NCBI GenBank assembly: GCA_031296935.1
Contig: JAVDPD010000003.1
Location: forward strand, 62,001-126,000
Source of the DNA: Cerasicoccus maritimus
GTDB lineage: Bacteria; Verrucomicrobiota; Verrucomicrobiia; Opitutales; Cerasicoccaceae
Length of the DNA: 64,000 bases
Direction of reading: 5' to 3'
Shown here: piece by piece, positions 1 through 9,051 of the stretch
Numbering within the stretch: the stretch's first letter is position 1
How the letters are laid out: the number at the start of each line of letters is the position of its first letter
Made by a program: the position numbers and the translations under genes
Notes under the pieces: generated by a model
Database searches by the model: none
The model's input: only the letters and a program-made list of their open reading frames with translations
What the model was told of the DNA's origin: nothing

Positions 1-2
1 GT

Positions 3-1571
3 ATTGGCAAAGCGCTCGTCGAGAAAATCACCACCCTGCACGAGACAGGTGAGCTCGAATACTACGACAAGCTGCGGGACTCCGTGCCTGCGAGCATGAT
101 CGAGCTGCTGACCATTCCCAATCTCGGCCCGAAGAAGATTAAAAAGCTCCACGATGCGCTGGGCATCGACAGCATCGACTCGCTCAGAGCCGCCTGCGAA
201 GCGGGCAAGGTCGCCGAGATTCCCGGTTTCGGCGCGAAAACCGAGGAAAAGCTCCTGTCCGGCATCGCCAACCGCGAGGCCTATCAGGCACGCCACCACT
301 GGTGGGAAGCAGCCGCCGTCGCCGAGCCGATTGTGGAGGGCCTTCGGGAACTGCCTGAAGTGCAGCGTGCGGAATCCGCCGGTAGCCTGCGCCGCATGCG
401 CGAGACGGTGGGCGACCTGGATTTTATCGTGGCTTCGACGGATCCCAAGCCGGTCATGGACTGGTTTGTCGGGCTCGAGGAAATGGTTGAAGTCACTGCT
501 CATGGACAAACGAAGTCCAGCGTTCGCTTTCACGGTGGCTTGCAGGCGGATTTGCGCGTGGTACCGCCGGAACAATTCGCCTTTGCGCTGCTCCATTTTA
601 CTGGCAGCAAAGACCACAACGTGCGCATGCGCCAGCGTGCGCTGGAGCGTGGTTGGTCGCTCTCGGAATGGGGTCTCTTTGACAAGGATTCCAAGCCGGA
701 AGATCCCGATCGTCAGTCCGTCATCGTGGCTGAAAGCGAGGAGGAGATTTACGCCAAGCTCGACATGAAGTGGGTCCCGCCCGAACTTCGCGAAGACCGA
801 GGCGAGATCGAGGTCGGCGCGAAGGGCAGCTTTCCGCAACTCGTTGAAGTCGAAGATATTGTTGGTGTATTTCACAATCACACCACTGCTAGTGACGGCC
901 GCAACACGCTGGAGGAAATGACCGCCGCCGCCGAGGCGCTAGGGCTCGAATACTTGGGCATTGCCGACCACTCCAAGGCCAGTTTTCAGGCCAGCGGGCT
1001 CGAGGAGGAGCGCCTCACTGCGCAGATCGAGAAAATCCGGGCGCTCAACGCCAGCGGAAAGTTCAAGTGCCATGTCTTCGCGGGGAGCGAGGTGGATATC
1101 CTCAAGGATGGGTCACTGGACTTTGACAACGACATGCTGGCGCAGCTGGATTACGTGGTTGCATCGGTCCACAACGCCCTCACATTGACCGAAGAGGAAA
1201 TGACTGCGCGCATCATCCGAGCCATTGAAAATGAACACGTCACCATGTTGGGACACATGACGGGGCGTTTGCTGCTTCGCCGCGAGCCCTACGCCGTGAA
1301 TGTAGGTAAGGTGATCGACGCCGCCATCGCGAACAACACCATTATCGAGCTCAATGCGAACCCCTGGCGTTTGGACATGGACTGGCGTCACTGGAAGGCC
1401 GCGTCCGAAAAGGGCCTGCTCTGCGCGATCAATCCCGACGCCCACGATACGGACGGCTTAGCGCTGTTTGTGGCTGGCGTCAACGTGGCGCGCAAAGGTT
1501 GGCTGGAGCCCAGGCATATCCTGAACTGCCGCCCGTTGGCTGAGGTTAAGCAGTATTTCGGTGTTGAGTAG
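3..1571 (+). CDS. polX: DNA polymerase/3'-5' exonuclease PolX (5' end missing)
   Basis: Family X DNA polymerase fused to a PHP phosphoesterase, used in gap-filling base excision repair. The reading frame is open to the left edge, so the N-terminal part of the first helix-hairpin-helix region is missing. The visible protein begins with the HhH motifs ([12 protein letters not shown], then [13 protein letters not shown]), passes through the nucleotidyltransferase core ([17 protein letters not shown], with the paired Asp typical of pol beta-like enzymes), and ends in a PHP domain with the metal motifs [18 protein letters not shown] and NPDAHD. This order is normal for bacterial PolX. An internal ATG at 84 is not the real start, because good PolX sequence precedes it. 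The next gene is convergent. Confidence 0.95.
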   Translation: MGKALVEKITTLHETGELEYYDKLRDSVPASMIELLTIPNLGPKKIKKLHDALGIDSIDSLRAACEAGKVAEIPGFGAKTEEKLLSGIANREAYQARHHWWEAAAVAEPIVEGLRELPEVQRAESAGSLRRMRETVGDLDFIVASTDPKPVMDWFVGLEEMVEVTAHGQTKSSVRFHGGLQADLRVVPPEQFAFALLHFTGSKDHNVRMRQRALERGWSLSEWGLFDKDSKPEDPDRQSVIVAESEEEIYAKLDMKWVPPELREDRGEIEVGAKGSFPQLVEVEDIVGVFHNHTTASDGRNTLEEMTAAAEALGLEYLGIADHSKASFQASGLEEERLTAQIEKIRALNASGKFKCHVFAGSEVDILKDGSLDFDNDMLAQLDYVVASVHNALTLTEEEMTARIIRAIENEHVTMLGHMTGRLLLRREPYAVNVGKVIDAAIANNTIIELNANPWRLDMDWRHWKAASEKGLLCAINPDAHDTDGLALFVAGVNVARKGWLEPRHILNCRPLAEVKQYFGVE

Positions 1572-1706
1572 GTTCGGCGTCGGCTCGTTTGAGGGGATGA
1601 AACTGCAGATTGGGGACAATTCGCGCGACCTCAGTCAGTTGGTTTGGCCATTTGCCCAATGGGCAAATCCGGATGCGGAGGCATCCGACGGTGCAGCGGA
1701 ACGCTG

Positions 1707-2993
1707 CTATTTGAAGCGGGCCATGAGGGGGACGAGGACTTCGGTGACGACGCCTGCGCCGTTGTCGCGGGCGTGGCCACGGGCTACGGCGGACACCGTG
1801 CGTGCGGACTCGCTGTCTTCGCGGCCATCGGAAAAGGCGCGCTGGGCGAGTGACAAATAGGCTGTGCCGAAATCGAGGGCGACGGCGGCGAGGGCCGGGC
1901 TGTTGGAAATCTCTGCCGCCAAGCTGATGAGGATCGGGTTGTGCTGGCGAATTTGGCCATCCTCCTTCCAGTGTGGCTGGTCGGAATATTTGCCAATACC
2001 GAGCACTTCACTGCCGAAAATCGGCGCCACATCGAGGTCGATGACTTCCACGCCTTCCGGGATCAGGTGGGCATACTCCTGCATGACGAGTGAGTCGTAA
2101 CGGGCGTTTTTCGTGATGCGGCGGTAAAAACGAATGGCGGCGGCGAGGGAGCCAGCGTCGGGGTCGAGCAGCTCGAGCATGAGGGCGTCGAGGATGGCCT
2201 CGGCGGCTTGGCGGAAGCGAGGCTCGTTGGAGATGCGCCAGAGCTTGAGGAGTGTTTGCACGGCTCCAGCGCTCAGCAAAGCTTCGGCGCGGTGCAGGTT
2301 CTCGCGGTCGTCATTGGCGATGGCTGGCTCGTAAACGGCGCCACTGGCGTCGAGGCCTACAGGTAGCATGGAGTCGGCGAGAATCGCATCGGCCCAGCGT
2401 AAGCCGTAGCGGATGGCCCACTGGGCGTAGCGGTCGGATTTGCTGATGCGGTAGGCCGCCAGGGCGAGGCCAAGGCAGTGGAAGTGCTCGGGAGTGTTGA
2501 AGGTCGGCGAGCTGTCTTTCTGGTAGCCTTCGGCGCCAAAAGTGTGGCTGGGGAAGACGCCTTTGTCTTCGTCGAACCAGGGGGAGATCTCTTCGTTCCA
2601 ATGGCCCAGGTGTTCGGCGGCGTCAAGGAGCTGGCCGATGGTGGCCACGTCGTCATCGAAGCGGGCGAGCTGGGCGAGGAAAATCTCAAAGTGCTGCATG
2701 CCGCGGGCTACGTCGGCAATGCGCCAATAGCCGTGGCGCCAGGCGTCGGACTCCTGGAAGTGCTTGGCGGTCTGGTCGCGCAGGTGGTGGAGGAAGCGCG
2801 CGCCCGGGTGGGCTGGATCAAAGTAAAGCAGGGGTAGCCAGCCAGTGGCGTAGATCGTCTGGTCTGGCGTGTCGAGCGGTGGCGCGTCCTGATAACGGTG
2901 GATGCAGTCGTTGGCCCAGGAATTTAGCTCTCGCAAGAGGCATTTGCCCGCTTCACGCGGGTCCTCATGTCGTGCGAGTTTAAAGTGATACAT
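1707..2993 (-). CDS. Six-hairpin (alpha/alpha) barrel-like protein, function unknown
   Basis: A 428-aa soluble protein without a signal peptide. It is rich in aromatic and acidic residues, with repeated helical segments of the type seen in (alpha/alpha)6 barrel glycosidases, epimerases and lyases, for example HGYWRIADVARGMQH, WAIRYGLRWADAILAD and ENLHRAEALLSAGAVQTLL. Candidate active-site acids such as WFDEDKGVF and ANDDRENLHRA are visible, but no family-specific signature is recognised. The fold is inferred from the spacing of helices and W/D-rich loops. A sugar-active role is possible but not shown. It is convergent with polX, and the dUTPase gene on the same strand ends upstream of it, so the two may be cotranscribed. 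Confidence 0.7.
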   Translation of the reverse strand: MYHFKLARHEDPREAGKCLLRELNSWANDCIHRYQDAPPLDTPDQTIYATGWLPLLYFDPAHPGARFLHHLRDQTAKHFQESDAWRHGYWRIADVARGMQHFEIFLAQLARFDDDVATIGQLLDAAEHLGHWNEEISPWFDEDKGVFPSHTFGAEGYQKDSSPTFNTPEHFHCLGLALAAYRISKSDRYAQWAIRYGLRWADAILADSMLPVGLDASGAVYEPAIANDDRENLHRAEALLSAGAVQTLLKLWRISNEPRFRQAAEAILDALMLELLDPDAGSLAAAIRFYRRITKNARYDSLVMQEYAHLIPEGVEVIDLDVAPIFGSEVLGIGKYSDQPHWKEDGQIRQHNPILISLAAEISNSPALAAVALDFGTAYLSLAQRAFSDGREDSESARTVSAVARGHARDNGAGVVTEVLVPLMARFK

Positions 2994-3036
2994 CGAGCGT
3001 TGGCGTGCCTGAGAGAGCGGCGCGGGTGGGGTGGTG

Positions 3037-3408
3037 TTAGATGTGCTTGGAGTCGGCCTCGTCCTTGACGGCGTAGCCGCTATCCTGGCGGGCGTGGTTG
3101 ACCTTGTTTTTCTTGGTGTAAGCCTCGTAAACGTCTTCCGCGGACATGCCCAGGACTTGAGCGGCGGAGATGAGGAAGTGGAATAGGTCGACGACTTCGA
3201 CGCGGGCGTTTTGCTCGTCGAACTCCTGATACTTGGCCCACCACTTCCACGGGACAGAGTCGATCAGCTCGGCAGTTTCCTGCTGCATGGCGCGAGTGTA
3301 ATTGAGCACCCACTTGATTTTCTCTTCCTGGGTCAGGTTATTGGTGTCGACCCCGATGCGTTTATTGAGCGCCTCTTGCTGCTGAAAGATTTCGTCGAGC
3401 TTGTCCAT
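3037..3408 (-). CDS. Dimeric-type dUTPase / MazG-like NTP pyrophosphatase
   Basis: All-alpha NTP pyrophosphohydrolase of the dimeric dUTPase superfamily. It hydrolyses dUTP (or a related NTP) to the monophosphate plus pyrophosphate and so keeps uracil out of DNA. The family's metal-binding helix is seen as QQETAELIDSVPWKWWAK, followed by the second acidic helix VEVVDLFHFLISAAQVLG. The start chosen at 3408 (MDKLDEIFQQQ) gives 123 aa. An in-frame ATG at 3447 would add 13 Pro/Gly-rich residues that do not look like the family. No clear Shine-Dalgarno sequence precedes either start. The exact substrate (dUTP or dCTP/dUTP) cannot be read from the sequence. Confidence 0.85.
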   Translation of the reverse strand: MDKLDEIFQQQEALNKRIGVDTNNLTQEEKIKWVLNYTRAMQQETAELIDSVPWKWWAKYQEFDEQNARVEVVDLFHFLISAAQVLGMSAEDVYEAYTKKNKVNHARQDSGYAVKDEADSKHI

Positions 3409-3470
3409 GTCGTCACGTAAGCCGCCTGCGGGCTTTGGGGCAAGCACTTAGTCAAGCACATCGACCCTAA

Positions 3471-4133
3471 ATGCCGAGAAAAATGCGTTTACTCGCCGGG
3501 CGAAAGCGTCAAGCTGGCGCGCTTATGGGACGTCACGCAATCAAGCGCGAAATGGATCTGCAAATCCTCCTCGAGTGGATTGCCGATGGTGCGCGCGTGC
3601 TCGATTTGGGCTGCGGGCGCGGGATTTTGCTCGAAGAGCTGGTGAACCGGAAGCAGTGCTATGCGGTCGGTATCGACAACGATCTGGCCAAGGTCACCTC
3701 CTGCGTAAAGCGCGGTGTGCCCGCCTATCAGGGCGACTTAACTGAGCTGCTCCCGTGCTATGACGACGACTCTTTCGACTGGGTCGTGTGCTCGCGGACT
3801 TTGCAGGAGCTGGACAACTCCCGCGAGGTGCTGGAGCAGGCGCTGCGAGTGGGCAAAAGCCTGGCCGTGGGCTTTGTCAACCACGGCTACTGGCGCAATC
3901 GCTGGGCGATGCTGAAGACGGGCTCGCGCGTGCAAAACGAAGTATTTCCGGACCCCTGGTGGGAGAGCCGCAAAATGAACCCCGTCAGCGTGTCGAGCTT
4001 TGAAGCGTTTTGCGAATCGCTTGGGGCGACGATTGAGCGCCGGGTCTTCCTGGCCGGAGACTGGCGCACGCCGTGCAAGTTCATGCCCTGTTGGTTTGCG
4101 GGCTACGCGGTTTACGAAGTGCGTCGCGGGTAG
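3471..4133 (+). CDS. metW: Methionine biosynthesis protein MetW-like methyltransferase
   Basis: Class I SAM-dependent methyltransferase of the MetW family. MetW normally works with homoserine acetyltransferase MetX in methionine synthesis. The SAM-binding motif I is VLDLGCGRGILLEEL, followed by GIDNDLAKV (motif II acidic residue) and the MetW-typical stretch DWVVCSRTLQEL. The C-terminal PWWESRKMNPVSVSSFEAFC and RVFLAGD regions also match the family. The N-terminus before MDLQILLEWI is basic, and start codons at 3471, 3525 or later are possible. metX is not next to it here, unlike the common metXW operon, so it may act alone or metX may be elsewhere. It diverges from the dUTPase gene. Confidence 0.88.
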   Translation: MPRKMRLLAGRKRQAGALMGRHAIKREMDLQILLEWIADGARVLDLGCGRGILLEELVNRKQCYAVGIDNDLAKVTSCVKRGVPAYQGDLTELLPCYDDDSFDWVVCSRTLQELDNSREVLEQALRVGKSLAVGFVNHGYWRNRWAMLKTGSRVQNEVFPDPWWESRKMNPVSVSSFEAFCESLGATIERRVFLAGDWRTPCKFMPCWFAGYAVYEVRRG

Positions 4134-4143
4134 GGTGCGCTGG

Positions 4144-4782
4144 CTACTGGTTCTCGCACTTGGTGGTCGGACCGCAGGTTCCGGCGGGTGGAATGTAAAT
4201 TGCAGGAAAGCGTTCGAAGGAGCTGGTTTTGCTCTCGCGGTTTGCGCCCTGATCGAACTGTTTTTGCGAAATGGACTGCCAGGACGCGGTGTCGTGCTGG
4301 AGAAAGGTGTCGCCGACGCGTAGGGCGTTGTAATCTTTCTCGGAGAGCTCAAAGTAGCGTGCCAAGTCGGTGTTGCTCTCTTGGCAAATAATGAAAAAGC
4401 GCGGGTCGACCCAGTCGCTCCAATCACGGCTTTTGTCGCCCTGTTTCATGTCTTTGACGACGCTGTAGCCGGGCGTTAATACTTTTTGAGCAACGCGGAA
4501 GATGGGCTCTTGCTTGGGGCCAAACCATTCATTCCAGGAGGCGATCGCCTGGGCCACATAGGGCTCGGCAAATGGTAAGTGGCCGTTTTGGTAGGCGTAG
4601 CAGGCACCTGCCGGAAATCCGACAAACACAAGTAGTAGCAGGCAGGTGGAGAAGAAGCGCCGATTGCGAGCGGCGGCCTCATGTTTCTTTCTGCTATCCT
4701 GAACCTTGGTGCGCAAGCTGCCCCGTTGCGCCACGTGGGGGTTGGTGTTGGGGTTATTAGTGTCTAGCTTGAGCTTGGCCAT
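4144..4782 (-). CDS. Membrane-anchored protein, paralogue of the upstream gene
   Basis: Unrecognised 212-aa protein. It has a basic N-terminal tail of about 40 residues, one membrane segment (about residues 43-63, FFSTCLLLLVFVGFPAGACY), and a C-terminal domain predicted to lie outside the cytoplasm. That domain holds QKVLTPGYSVVKDMKQGDKS, WSDWVDPRFFIICQ and RYFELSEKDYNALRVGD. The same pattern occurs in the adjacent upstream gene (QKILVPGGLVGKTKGKDQKS, YADFLDPAYFLACD, YYFEISEDDYQKAFVGA), so the two are tandem duplicates that have diverged. They are only 9 bp apart and so cotranscribed. A C-terminal tail with two Cys (GTCGPTTKC) is unique to this copy. No function can be named. Confidence 0.75.
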   Translation of the reverse strand: MAKLKLDTNNPNTNPHVAQRGSLRTKVQDSRKKHEAAARNRRFFSTCLLLLVFVGFPAGACYAYQNGHLPFAEPYVAQAIASWNEWFGPKQEPIFRVAQKVLTPGYSVVKDMKQGDKSRDWSDWVDPRFFIICQESNTDLARYFELSEKDYNALRVGDTFLQHDTASWQSISQKQFDQGANRESKTSSFERFPAIYIPPAGTCGPTTKCENQ

Positions 4783-4791
4783 GGCGCGTGG

Positions 4792-5331
4792 TTATTGCGT
4801 GTGCGTTTTCGATTCGAAGTCTCTCGGGGAAAGCCTGGACCAGTTTACGGTGTAGGCCGTGGTGACCTTGGCGCCTACGAATGCCTTTTGGTAATCGTCC
4901 TCGCTGATCTCAAAATAGTATGCCTTGCCAGTAGTGTCGCCATCGCAGGCCAAGAAATACGCGGGGTCCAGAAAGTCCGCATAGTCTTTGCTCTTTTGGT
5001 CCTTACCTTTGGTTTTACCGACCAGGCCACCGGGGACTAAAATCTTTTGGGTAACGGTGAGCTTCTCGTCCTTGGGATCCAGATTGAGGGTTTCCTTCCC
5101 TTGCTCCACCACGGTGGGCTCTGCTTCCGCGCCTTCATGATTCTTCTGCGTGTACTGATAGCCCAGGTAGGCACCTCCGGCGATGAGGGCGATCATTACA
5201 AGCAGGCCAAAAAAGCTCAGCGCCCGGCTACGCGACTGCGCGGCGGCGGCCAGGCGGTCTTGCTCGGCGCGACGGGCGGCTTTTTCTTCCGGAGATAATC
5301 GGCGTGAGGGTTTGGGTGTGCGGTCTGCCAT
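4792..5331 (-). CDS. Membrane-anchored protein, first of a duplicated pair
   Basis: 179-aa protein. A Lys/Arg/Ala-rich cytoplasmic tail is followed by one membrane helix (SFFGLLVMIALIAGGAYLGY, about residues 39-58), an acidic linker, and the conserved C-terminal domain shared with the downstream gene (KILVPGG, DFLDPAYFLACDGDT, YFEISEDDYQKAFVG). It starts a two-gene unit and diverges from the FAD-oxidase gene across about 130 bp. The C-terminal domain keeps the same order of motifs in both copies, which suggests it is a folded unit acting in the periplasm or at the membrane surface. Unknown function. Confidence 0.75.
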   Translation of the reverse strand: MADRTPKPSRRLSPEEKAARRAEQDRLAAAAQSRSRALSFFGLLVMIALIAGGAYLGYQYTQKNHEGAEAEPTVVEQGKETLNLDPKDEKLTVTQKILVPGGLVGKTKGKDQKSKDYADFLDPAYFLACDGDTTGKAYYFEISEDDYQKAFVGAKVTTAYTVNWSRLSPRDFESKTHTQ

Positions 5332-5464
5332 CAGGAAATATCATTATGGAGGGAGGCCTATCGTCAATCGTGTAAATGGCGCCGCCGCAGGAATTAGCGC
5401 CCAGCGGCTCGTTGTTTAAAGTCACTGTTTGCCAAGGGCGAAATTTCCGCTTTGCTTGTTGCCC

Positions 5465-6898
5465 GTGACGAAAAAATCCCAACTTGCCCGCCTCCGCCGT
5501 AATCTTGGCGATGCGGTTAGCACCTCCGATGAAGACCTTGCCCGCTGTTCGCTGGACAGCGCGCGCCTGCCTTTTCGCCCCGACGCCGTCGTGCGCCCGC
5601 AGACCGATGACCAACTGCAAAAGCTCCTCGTGCTGGCGAACGACATGCGCGTGCCCCTGACGCCTCGTGGTGCCGGCTCGGCGACGACGGGCGCGGTGTC
5701 GCCGGTCAAGGGCGGCTGGGTGCTCGACATGACCAGCTGGGACGCTATCCACATCGACGCCACCGCCGGCATGGCCCACGTGGGCGCGGGCGCGGTTACT
5801 AAGAAAATCAACGACGCGGCTGAGGCCAAGGGCTGGTTCTACCCGCCGGACCCGTCGTCGCTCAAATACTGCACCATCGGCGGCAACATCGCCACCAACG
5901 CTGGTGGTCTGCGCGGCGCCAAGTATGGCGTGACGCGCGACTATATTTACGCGCTCGAAGGCTTCCTGCCGACCGGTGAGCCTGTCCGCTGGGGCGCGCC
6001 GCTGAAGAAATTTGCCTCCGGTTTCAACCTGCGTGATCTGTGGATCGGCTCCGAGGGTATGCTGGGCGTGGTCACCCGCGCCACGCTCAAACTAATCCCC
6101 AAGCCGCAGGCGCGCTGGACTTGTCTGGCGGCGTTTCAAAATGAAACCCAAGCCCTCCGCGCAGTCAAAAAGCTGCTCGCGGCCCGCGTGGTGCCGAGCA
6201 TTTTGGAGTTCCTCGATCGCCAAAGTGTCGACTGCGCACAGCGTCGCCGCGGCGCGCCGTTTTTCCCGAAGCTGAAGACTTGTTCGCTGCTCTTGCTGGA
6301 GCTCGATGGCCACCCGGCCGCGGTTCGCGAGTCCAAGCAAATCGTGCAAGCGCTCTTTAAAGAACGCGCCCTTGGCAGCCGCAACACGACCGACCCTGAA
6401 AAGGCCGAAACCCTCTGGGAAGCCCGCCGCACCTGCTCGCAGGCGATGTTTCAAATGGGCGACACCAAGCTCAACGAAGACATCGTGGTGCCGATCCAAT
6501 CTTACGAGGCGCTGCTTCGCTACACGCTCGAGCTCAAGAAGGAAACCGGCCTCGCCACGCCGACTTTTGGCCACGTGGCCGACGGCAACTTCCACGTCCA
6601 CCTGATGTATGACCACGGCGACCCCGACCAGTGCACCCGTGCCGAAGTCGGCCTGCAAAAGCTGATGGAAAAAGTCGTCGAGCTCGGCGGCGCGATCACC
6701 GGCGAGCACGGCATCGGCCTGGCGAAGAGTCCGTTCATGCCCCTGCAACACACCAAGGGGGAGATCGCCGCGATGCAGCGGATTAAGGACGCGCTCGACC
6801 CCAACGGCATTCTCAACCCGGGTAAAATGTTCGATGAGTTCATCATGTGGCGCCACCCTCGCGATTACGCCCACACTTTTCCTTGGGACCATCGTTAA
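5465..6898 (+). CDS. FAD-linked oxidase, GlcD/D-lactate dehydrogenase family
   Basis: FAD-binding (PCMH/VAO-type) oxidase that oxidises a 2-hydroxy acid such as glycolate or D-lactate. The N-terminal FAD domain shows VVRPQTDDQLQKLLVLAN, PLTPRGAGSATTGAVSP, the pyrophosphate-binding PPDPSSLKYCTIGGNIATNAGG and WIGSEGMLGVVTRA. The C-terminal FAD-oxidase domain has FGHVADGNFHVHLM and GGAITGEHGIGLAKSPFM, followed by the closing segment ALDPNGILNPGKMF. Length (about 477 aa) is normal for GlcD. I prefer the GTG at 5465 (reads MTKKSQLARL) over a TTG at 5429, because the extra residues are unlike the family. No GlcE or GlcF partner genes are adjacent, so it may be a stand-alone oxidase. Exact substrate unknown. 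Confidence 0.9.
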   Translation: MTKKSQLARLRRNLGDAVSTSDEDLARCSLDSARLPFRPDAVVRPQTDDQLQKLLVLANDMRVPLTPRGAGSATTGAVSPVKGGWVLDMTSWDAIHIDATAGMAHVGAGAVTKKINDAAEAKGWFYPPDPSSLKYCTIGGNIATNAGGLRGAKYGVTRDYIYALEGFLPTGEPVRWGAPLKKFASGFNLRDLWIGSEGMLGVVTRATLKLIPKPQARWTCLAAFQNETQALRAVKKLLAARVVPSILEFLDRQSVDCAQRRRGAPFFPKLKTCSLLLLELDGHPAAVRESKQIVQALFKERALGSRNTTDPEKAETLWEARRTCSQAMFQMGDTKLNEDIVVPIQSYEALLRYTLELKKETGLATPTFGHVADGNFHVHLMYDHGDPDQCTRAEVGLQKLMEKVVELGGAITGEHGIGLAKSPFMPLQHTKGEIAAMQRIKDALDPNGILNPGKMFDEFIMWRHPRDYAHTFPWDHR

Positions 6899-6959
6899 GC
6901 CATTTGCTCTCCCAGTTCTGCGAACGAAAGGAGTGCGTCGATCCGTAACGTAGCGAGAT

Positions 6960-8600
6960 CTATGTGACGTTTGCTTCGCTGCTAAAGCGGTCGAGCATTG
7001 CTTCGAGGTCGGAGACGCGGAATGGCTTGTGGATGATTTCGTATGCCACGCCATCGAGGTCTTTCAGCCGCCTTTGAGCCTCCAGTGGGCTGTGCCCAGT
7101 GATGACCGCGAGGTGTAGGTTTGGCCTGAGCCTGAGGAACTCGCGATATAGCGCGGTGGGCTCGGTGTCGGGCATGGTTATGTCGATCATTACGAGGTCG
7201 ATTTCGCCCAAATTTCGACGAAATAGCCGTAATGCTTCTTCGCCGCTTTCGGCGAGGATGACGCGGTTGCCGATGCTTTCAAAAAACATGCCCAGCCATT
7301 CGCGCATGCCGGGCTCATCGTCCGCGATGAGCACCGTGGAGTTGAGTTTTGGCCATGGGTTGGGGGCGGTGGCAGAAGTCTCCAGGCTGGGTTGGACTCG
7401 CGCATTTTTATCTGAAAGCGGGAAGTAAGCACGAAAACTACTGCCAACCTTGGGCTTGGATTGGACTTCCAAGGTGCCCTTGTGGTTGTTGATAATGCCC
7501 AGCACGGCGGAGAGTCCGAGCCCGCGTCCCTCAAATTTTGTGGTGTAGAAGGGGTCAAAGATCTGACGGATTTTATCTGGCGCGATGCCACAACCATTAT
7601 CGGCTACTTCGGCCCACACGTAGTCGCCGGAGTGCGCGCGATCACCATAAAGCTCGTCTATGTCCTCGGCGGACATTTTGGCGCGCCCAGTAGATATGGT
7701 GATACGCCCGCCAGAGGTGGGCAATGCTTCGGAAGCGTTGGTGAGGAAATTCAAGAGCACCTGCCGAACTTGGGAGGCGTCGGCTTCGATATGGCCGATG
7801 TCCTGGGTGATCTCTTGATTCAGCGTCACTGAGGGGTCTACCGTGATGCGGATAAAACTAGCCAGGTCGCTCAGGATTTCGTTGATGTCGAAAACGGATC
7901 GGTTGATCTCGGCGTGTCCTGCGTAGGCTAGCATTTGTCGGCACAGTTCGCTGCCTCGCTGGCAACCCTGCACGATGTTGCCCATGTATTTTTGAATGGT
8001 CTCTTGGGGAAGCGCGGACATCTGGCAAAGCTCGGCGTAGCCCATCACAGCTCCGAGAATGTTGTTAAAGTCATGGGCAATGCCACCGGTAAGCACACCG
8101 AGGCTTTCCAGCTTTTGGGCGTGCATTTGGGCTTGGCGCGCTTCTTCGAGCTCGTGTTGCAAGCGGTGTCGTTCGCGCGCATGGCGGATGGTTCGCGCGA
8201 GTAATTTGGGTTCGAGCGCGTTTTTGCACAAGTAATCCTGTGCTCCTTCGCGAACGGCGAGCAGCGCCAGCTCTTCATTGGAAAGGCCACTGAGGATGAC
8301 CACCGGCGTTTGCCAGCAAAATTCGCGCATGCGTGCGATGGTTTCAGATCCGACCGTGTCAGGCAGTGAGAGGTCGAGCAGCACGATGTCTACCGCCTCT
8401 TCACGGAGAATCTTGCAAGCGGCCTCCATATTGGTGGCGGTGGTGTACTTGTAAGTTTGTGGTATATTGCTTTGAAACAAAAACTCCTGCACCAGGACGA
8501 CATCGCCAGGATTATCATCGACGAGGAGCACATGGATGGGAGCGAGCTCAGAAATGTTGGGTTGCCGCTCCGAATCATGATTGGGCTGGGGATTATTCAT
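6960..8600 (-). CDS. Hybrid histidine kinase: receiver, HisKA, HATPase, receiver
   Basis: 546-aa cytoplasmic hybrid sensor. Domains in order: an N-terminal receiver (HVLLVDDNPGD, phosphoacceptor Asp in IVLLDLSLPD), a short helical linker, a dimerisation/phosphoacceptor helix (LGVLTGGIAHDFNNILGAV, His in IAHDFNN), an HATPase domain (N-box QVLLNFLTNASEAL, G1 VADNGCGIAP, G2 GRGLGLSAV), and a C-terminal receiver (TVLIADDEPGM, Asp in LVMIDITMPD, Lys in IHKPF). There is no membrane segment or sensor domain, so input probably comes through the first receiver. The start at 8600 overlaps the end of the Rcp1-like receiver gene by 8 bp, implying translational coupling. It is the last gene of a three-gene signalling unit. 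Confidence 0.92.
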   Translation of the reverse strand: MNNPQPNHDSERQPNISELAPIHVLLVDDNPGDVVLVQEFLFQSNIPQTYKYTTATNMEAACKILREEAVDIVLLDLSLPDTVGSETIARMREFCWQTPVVILSGLSNEELALLAVREGAQDYLCKNALEPKLLARTIRHARERHRLQHELEEARQAQMHAQKLESLGVLTGGIAHDFNNILGAVMGYAELCQMSALPQETIQKYMGNIVQGCQRGSELCRQMLAYAGHAEINRSVFDINEILSDLASFIRITVDPSVTLNQEITQDIGHIEADASQVRQVLLNFLTNASEALPTSGGRITISTGRAKMSAEDIDELYGDRAHSGDYVWAEVADNGCGIAPDKIRQIFDPFYTTKFEGRGLGLSAVLGIINNHKGTLEVQSKPKVGSSFRAYFPLSDKNARVQPSLETSATAPNPWPKLNSTVLIADDEPGMREWLGMFFESIGNRVILAESGEEALRLFRRNLGEIDLVMIDITMPDTEPTALYREFLRLRPNLHLAVITGHSPLEAQRRLKDLDGVAYEIIHKPFRVSDLEAMLDRFSSEANVT

Positions 8601-9051
8601 GGTTGACTTCGGTTTCCACGGCAGGGGGCAGTTTGACGATGTCGATCCAGAAGCTGTGCACGGTTTGAATGGCTTTGAGGAACTGGTCGAGGTCGACGGG
8701 TTTCGTGATGAAGCAATTGGCGTGAGCGCGGTAGGCCTCACAGATGTCCACCTCGTCAGCAGAGGTGGTGAGGATTACCACGGGAATGCTCTTCAATTTT
8801 GGATCGCTTTTGATGGCCTTCAGCACTTCACGCCCTCCAAGTTTAGGGAGGTTTAAGTCGAGCAGGATGATGTCTGGCCGCGGTGTAGACTCATAGCCGG
8901 CCTCTCGACGGAGATAGGCGAGCGCTTCTGCGCCGTCGCTGGCAACGTGGATTTCGTTGCGCAATTTATTCTCAGCAAATGCTTCCTTGGTCAGGATGAC
9001 ATCGCCCGGATTATCTTCGACAAGCAGGATATTCACTAGAGCATTTTTCAT
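8593..9051 (-). CDS. Single-domain response regulator, Rcp1-like
   Basis: 152-aa receiver-only protein of the Rcp1 type that usually partners phytochrome-like kinases. It shows ILLVEDNPGDVILTKEAF, the phosphoacceptor Asp in DIILLDLNLPKLGG, VVILTTSADE and the Lys in FITKPVDLDQF. No output domain is present, so it relays phosphate by protein-protein contact. The hybrid kinase just downstream (8-bp overlap) and the PAS kinase upstream are the obvious partners. Its first five codons lie inside the terminal inverted repeat of the 9039-9306 repeat element, so the start codon in use was probably supplied, or at least reshaped, by that element. Confidence 0.92.
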   Translation of the reverse strand: MKNALVNILLVEDNPGDVILTKEAFAENKLRNEIHVASDGAEALAYLRREAGYESTPRPDIILLDLNLPKLGGREVLKAIKSDPKLKSIPVVILTTSADEVDICEAYRAHANCFITKPVDLDQFLKAIQTVHSFWIDIVKLPPAVETEVNHE

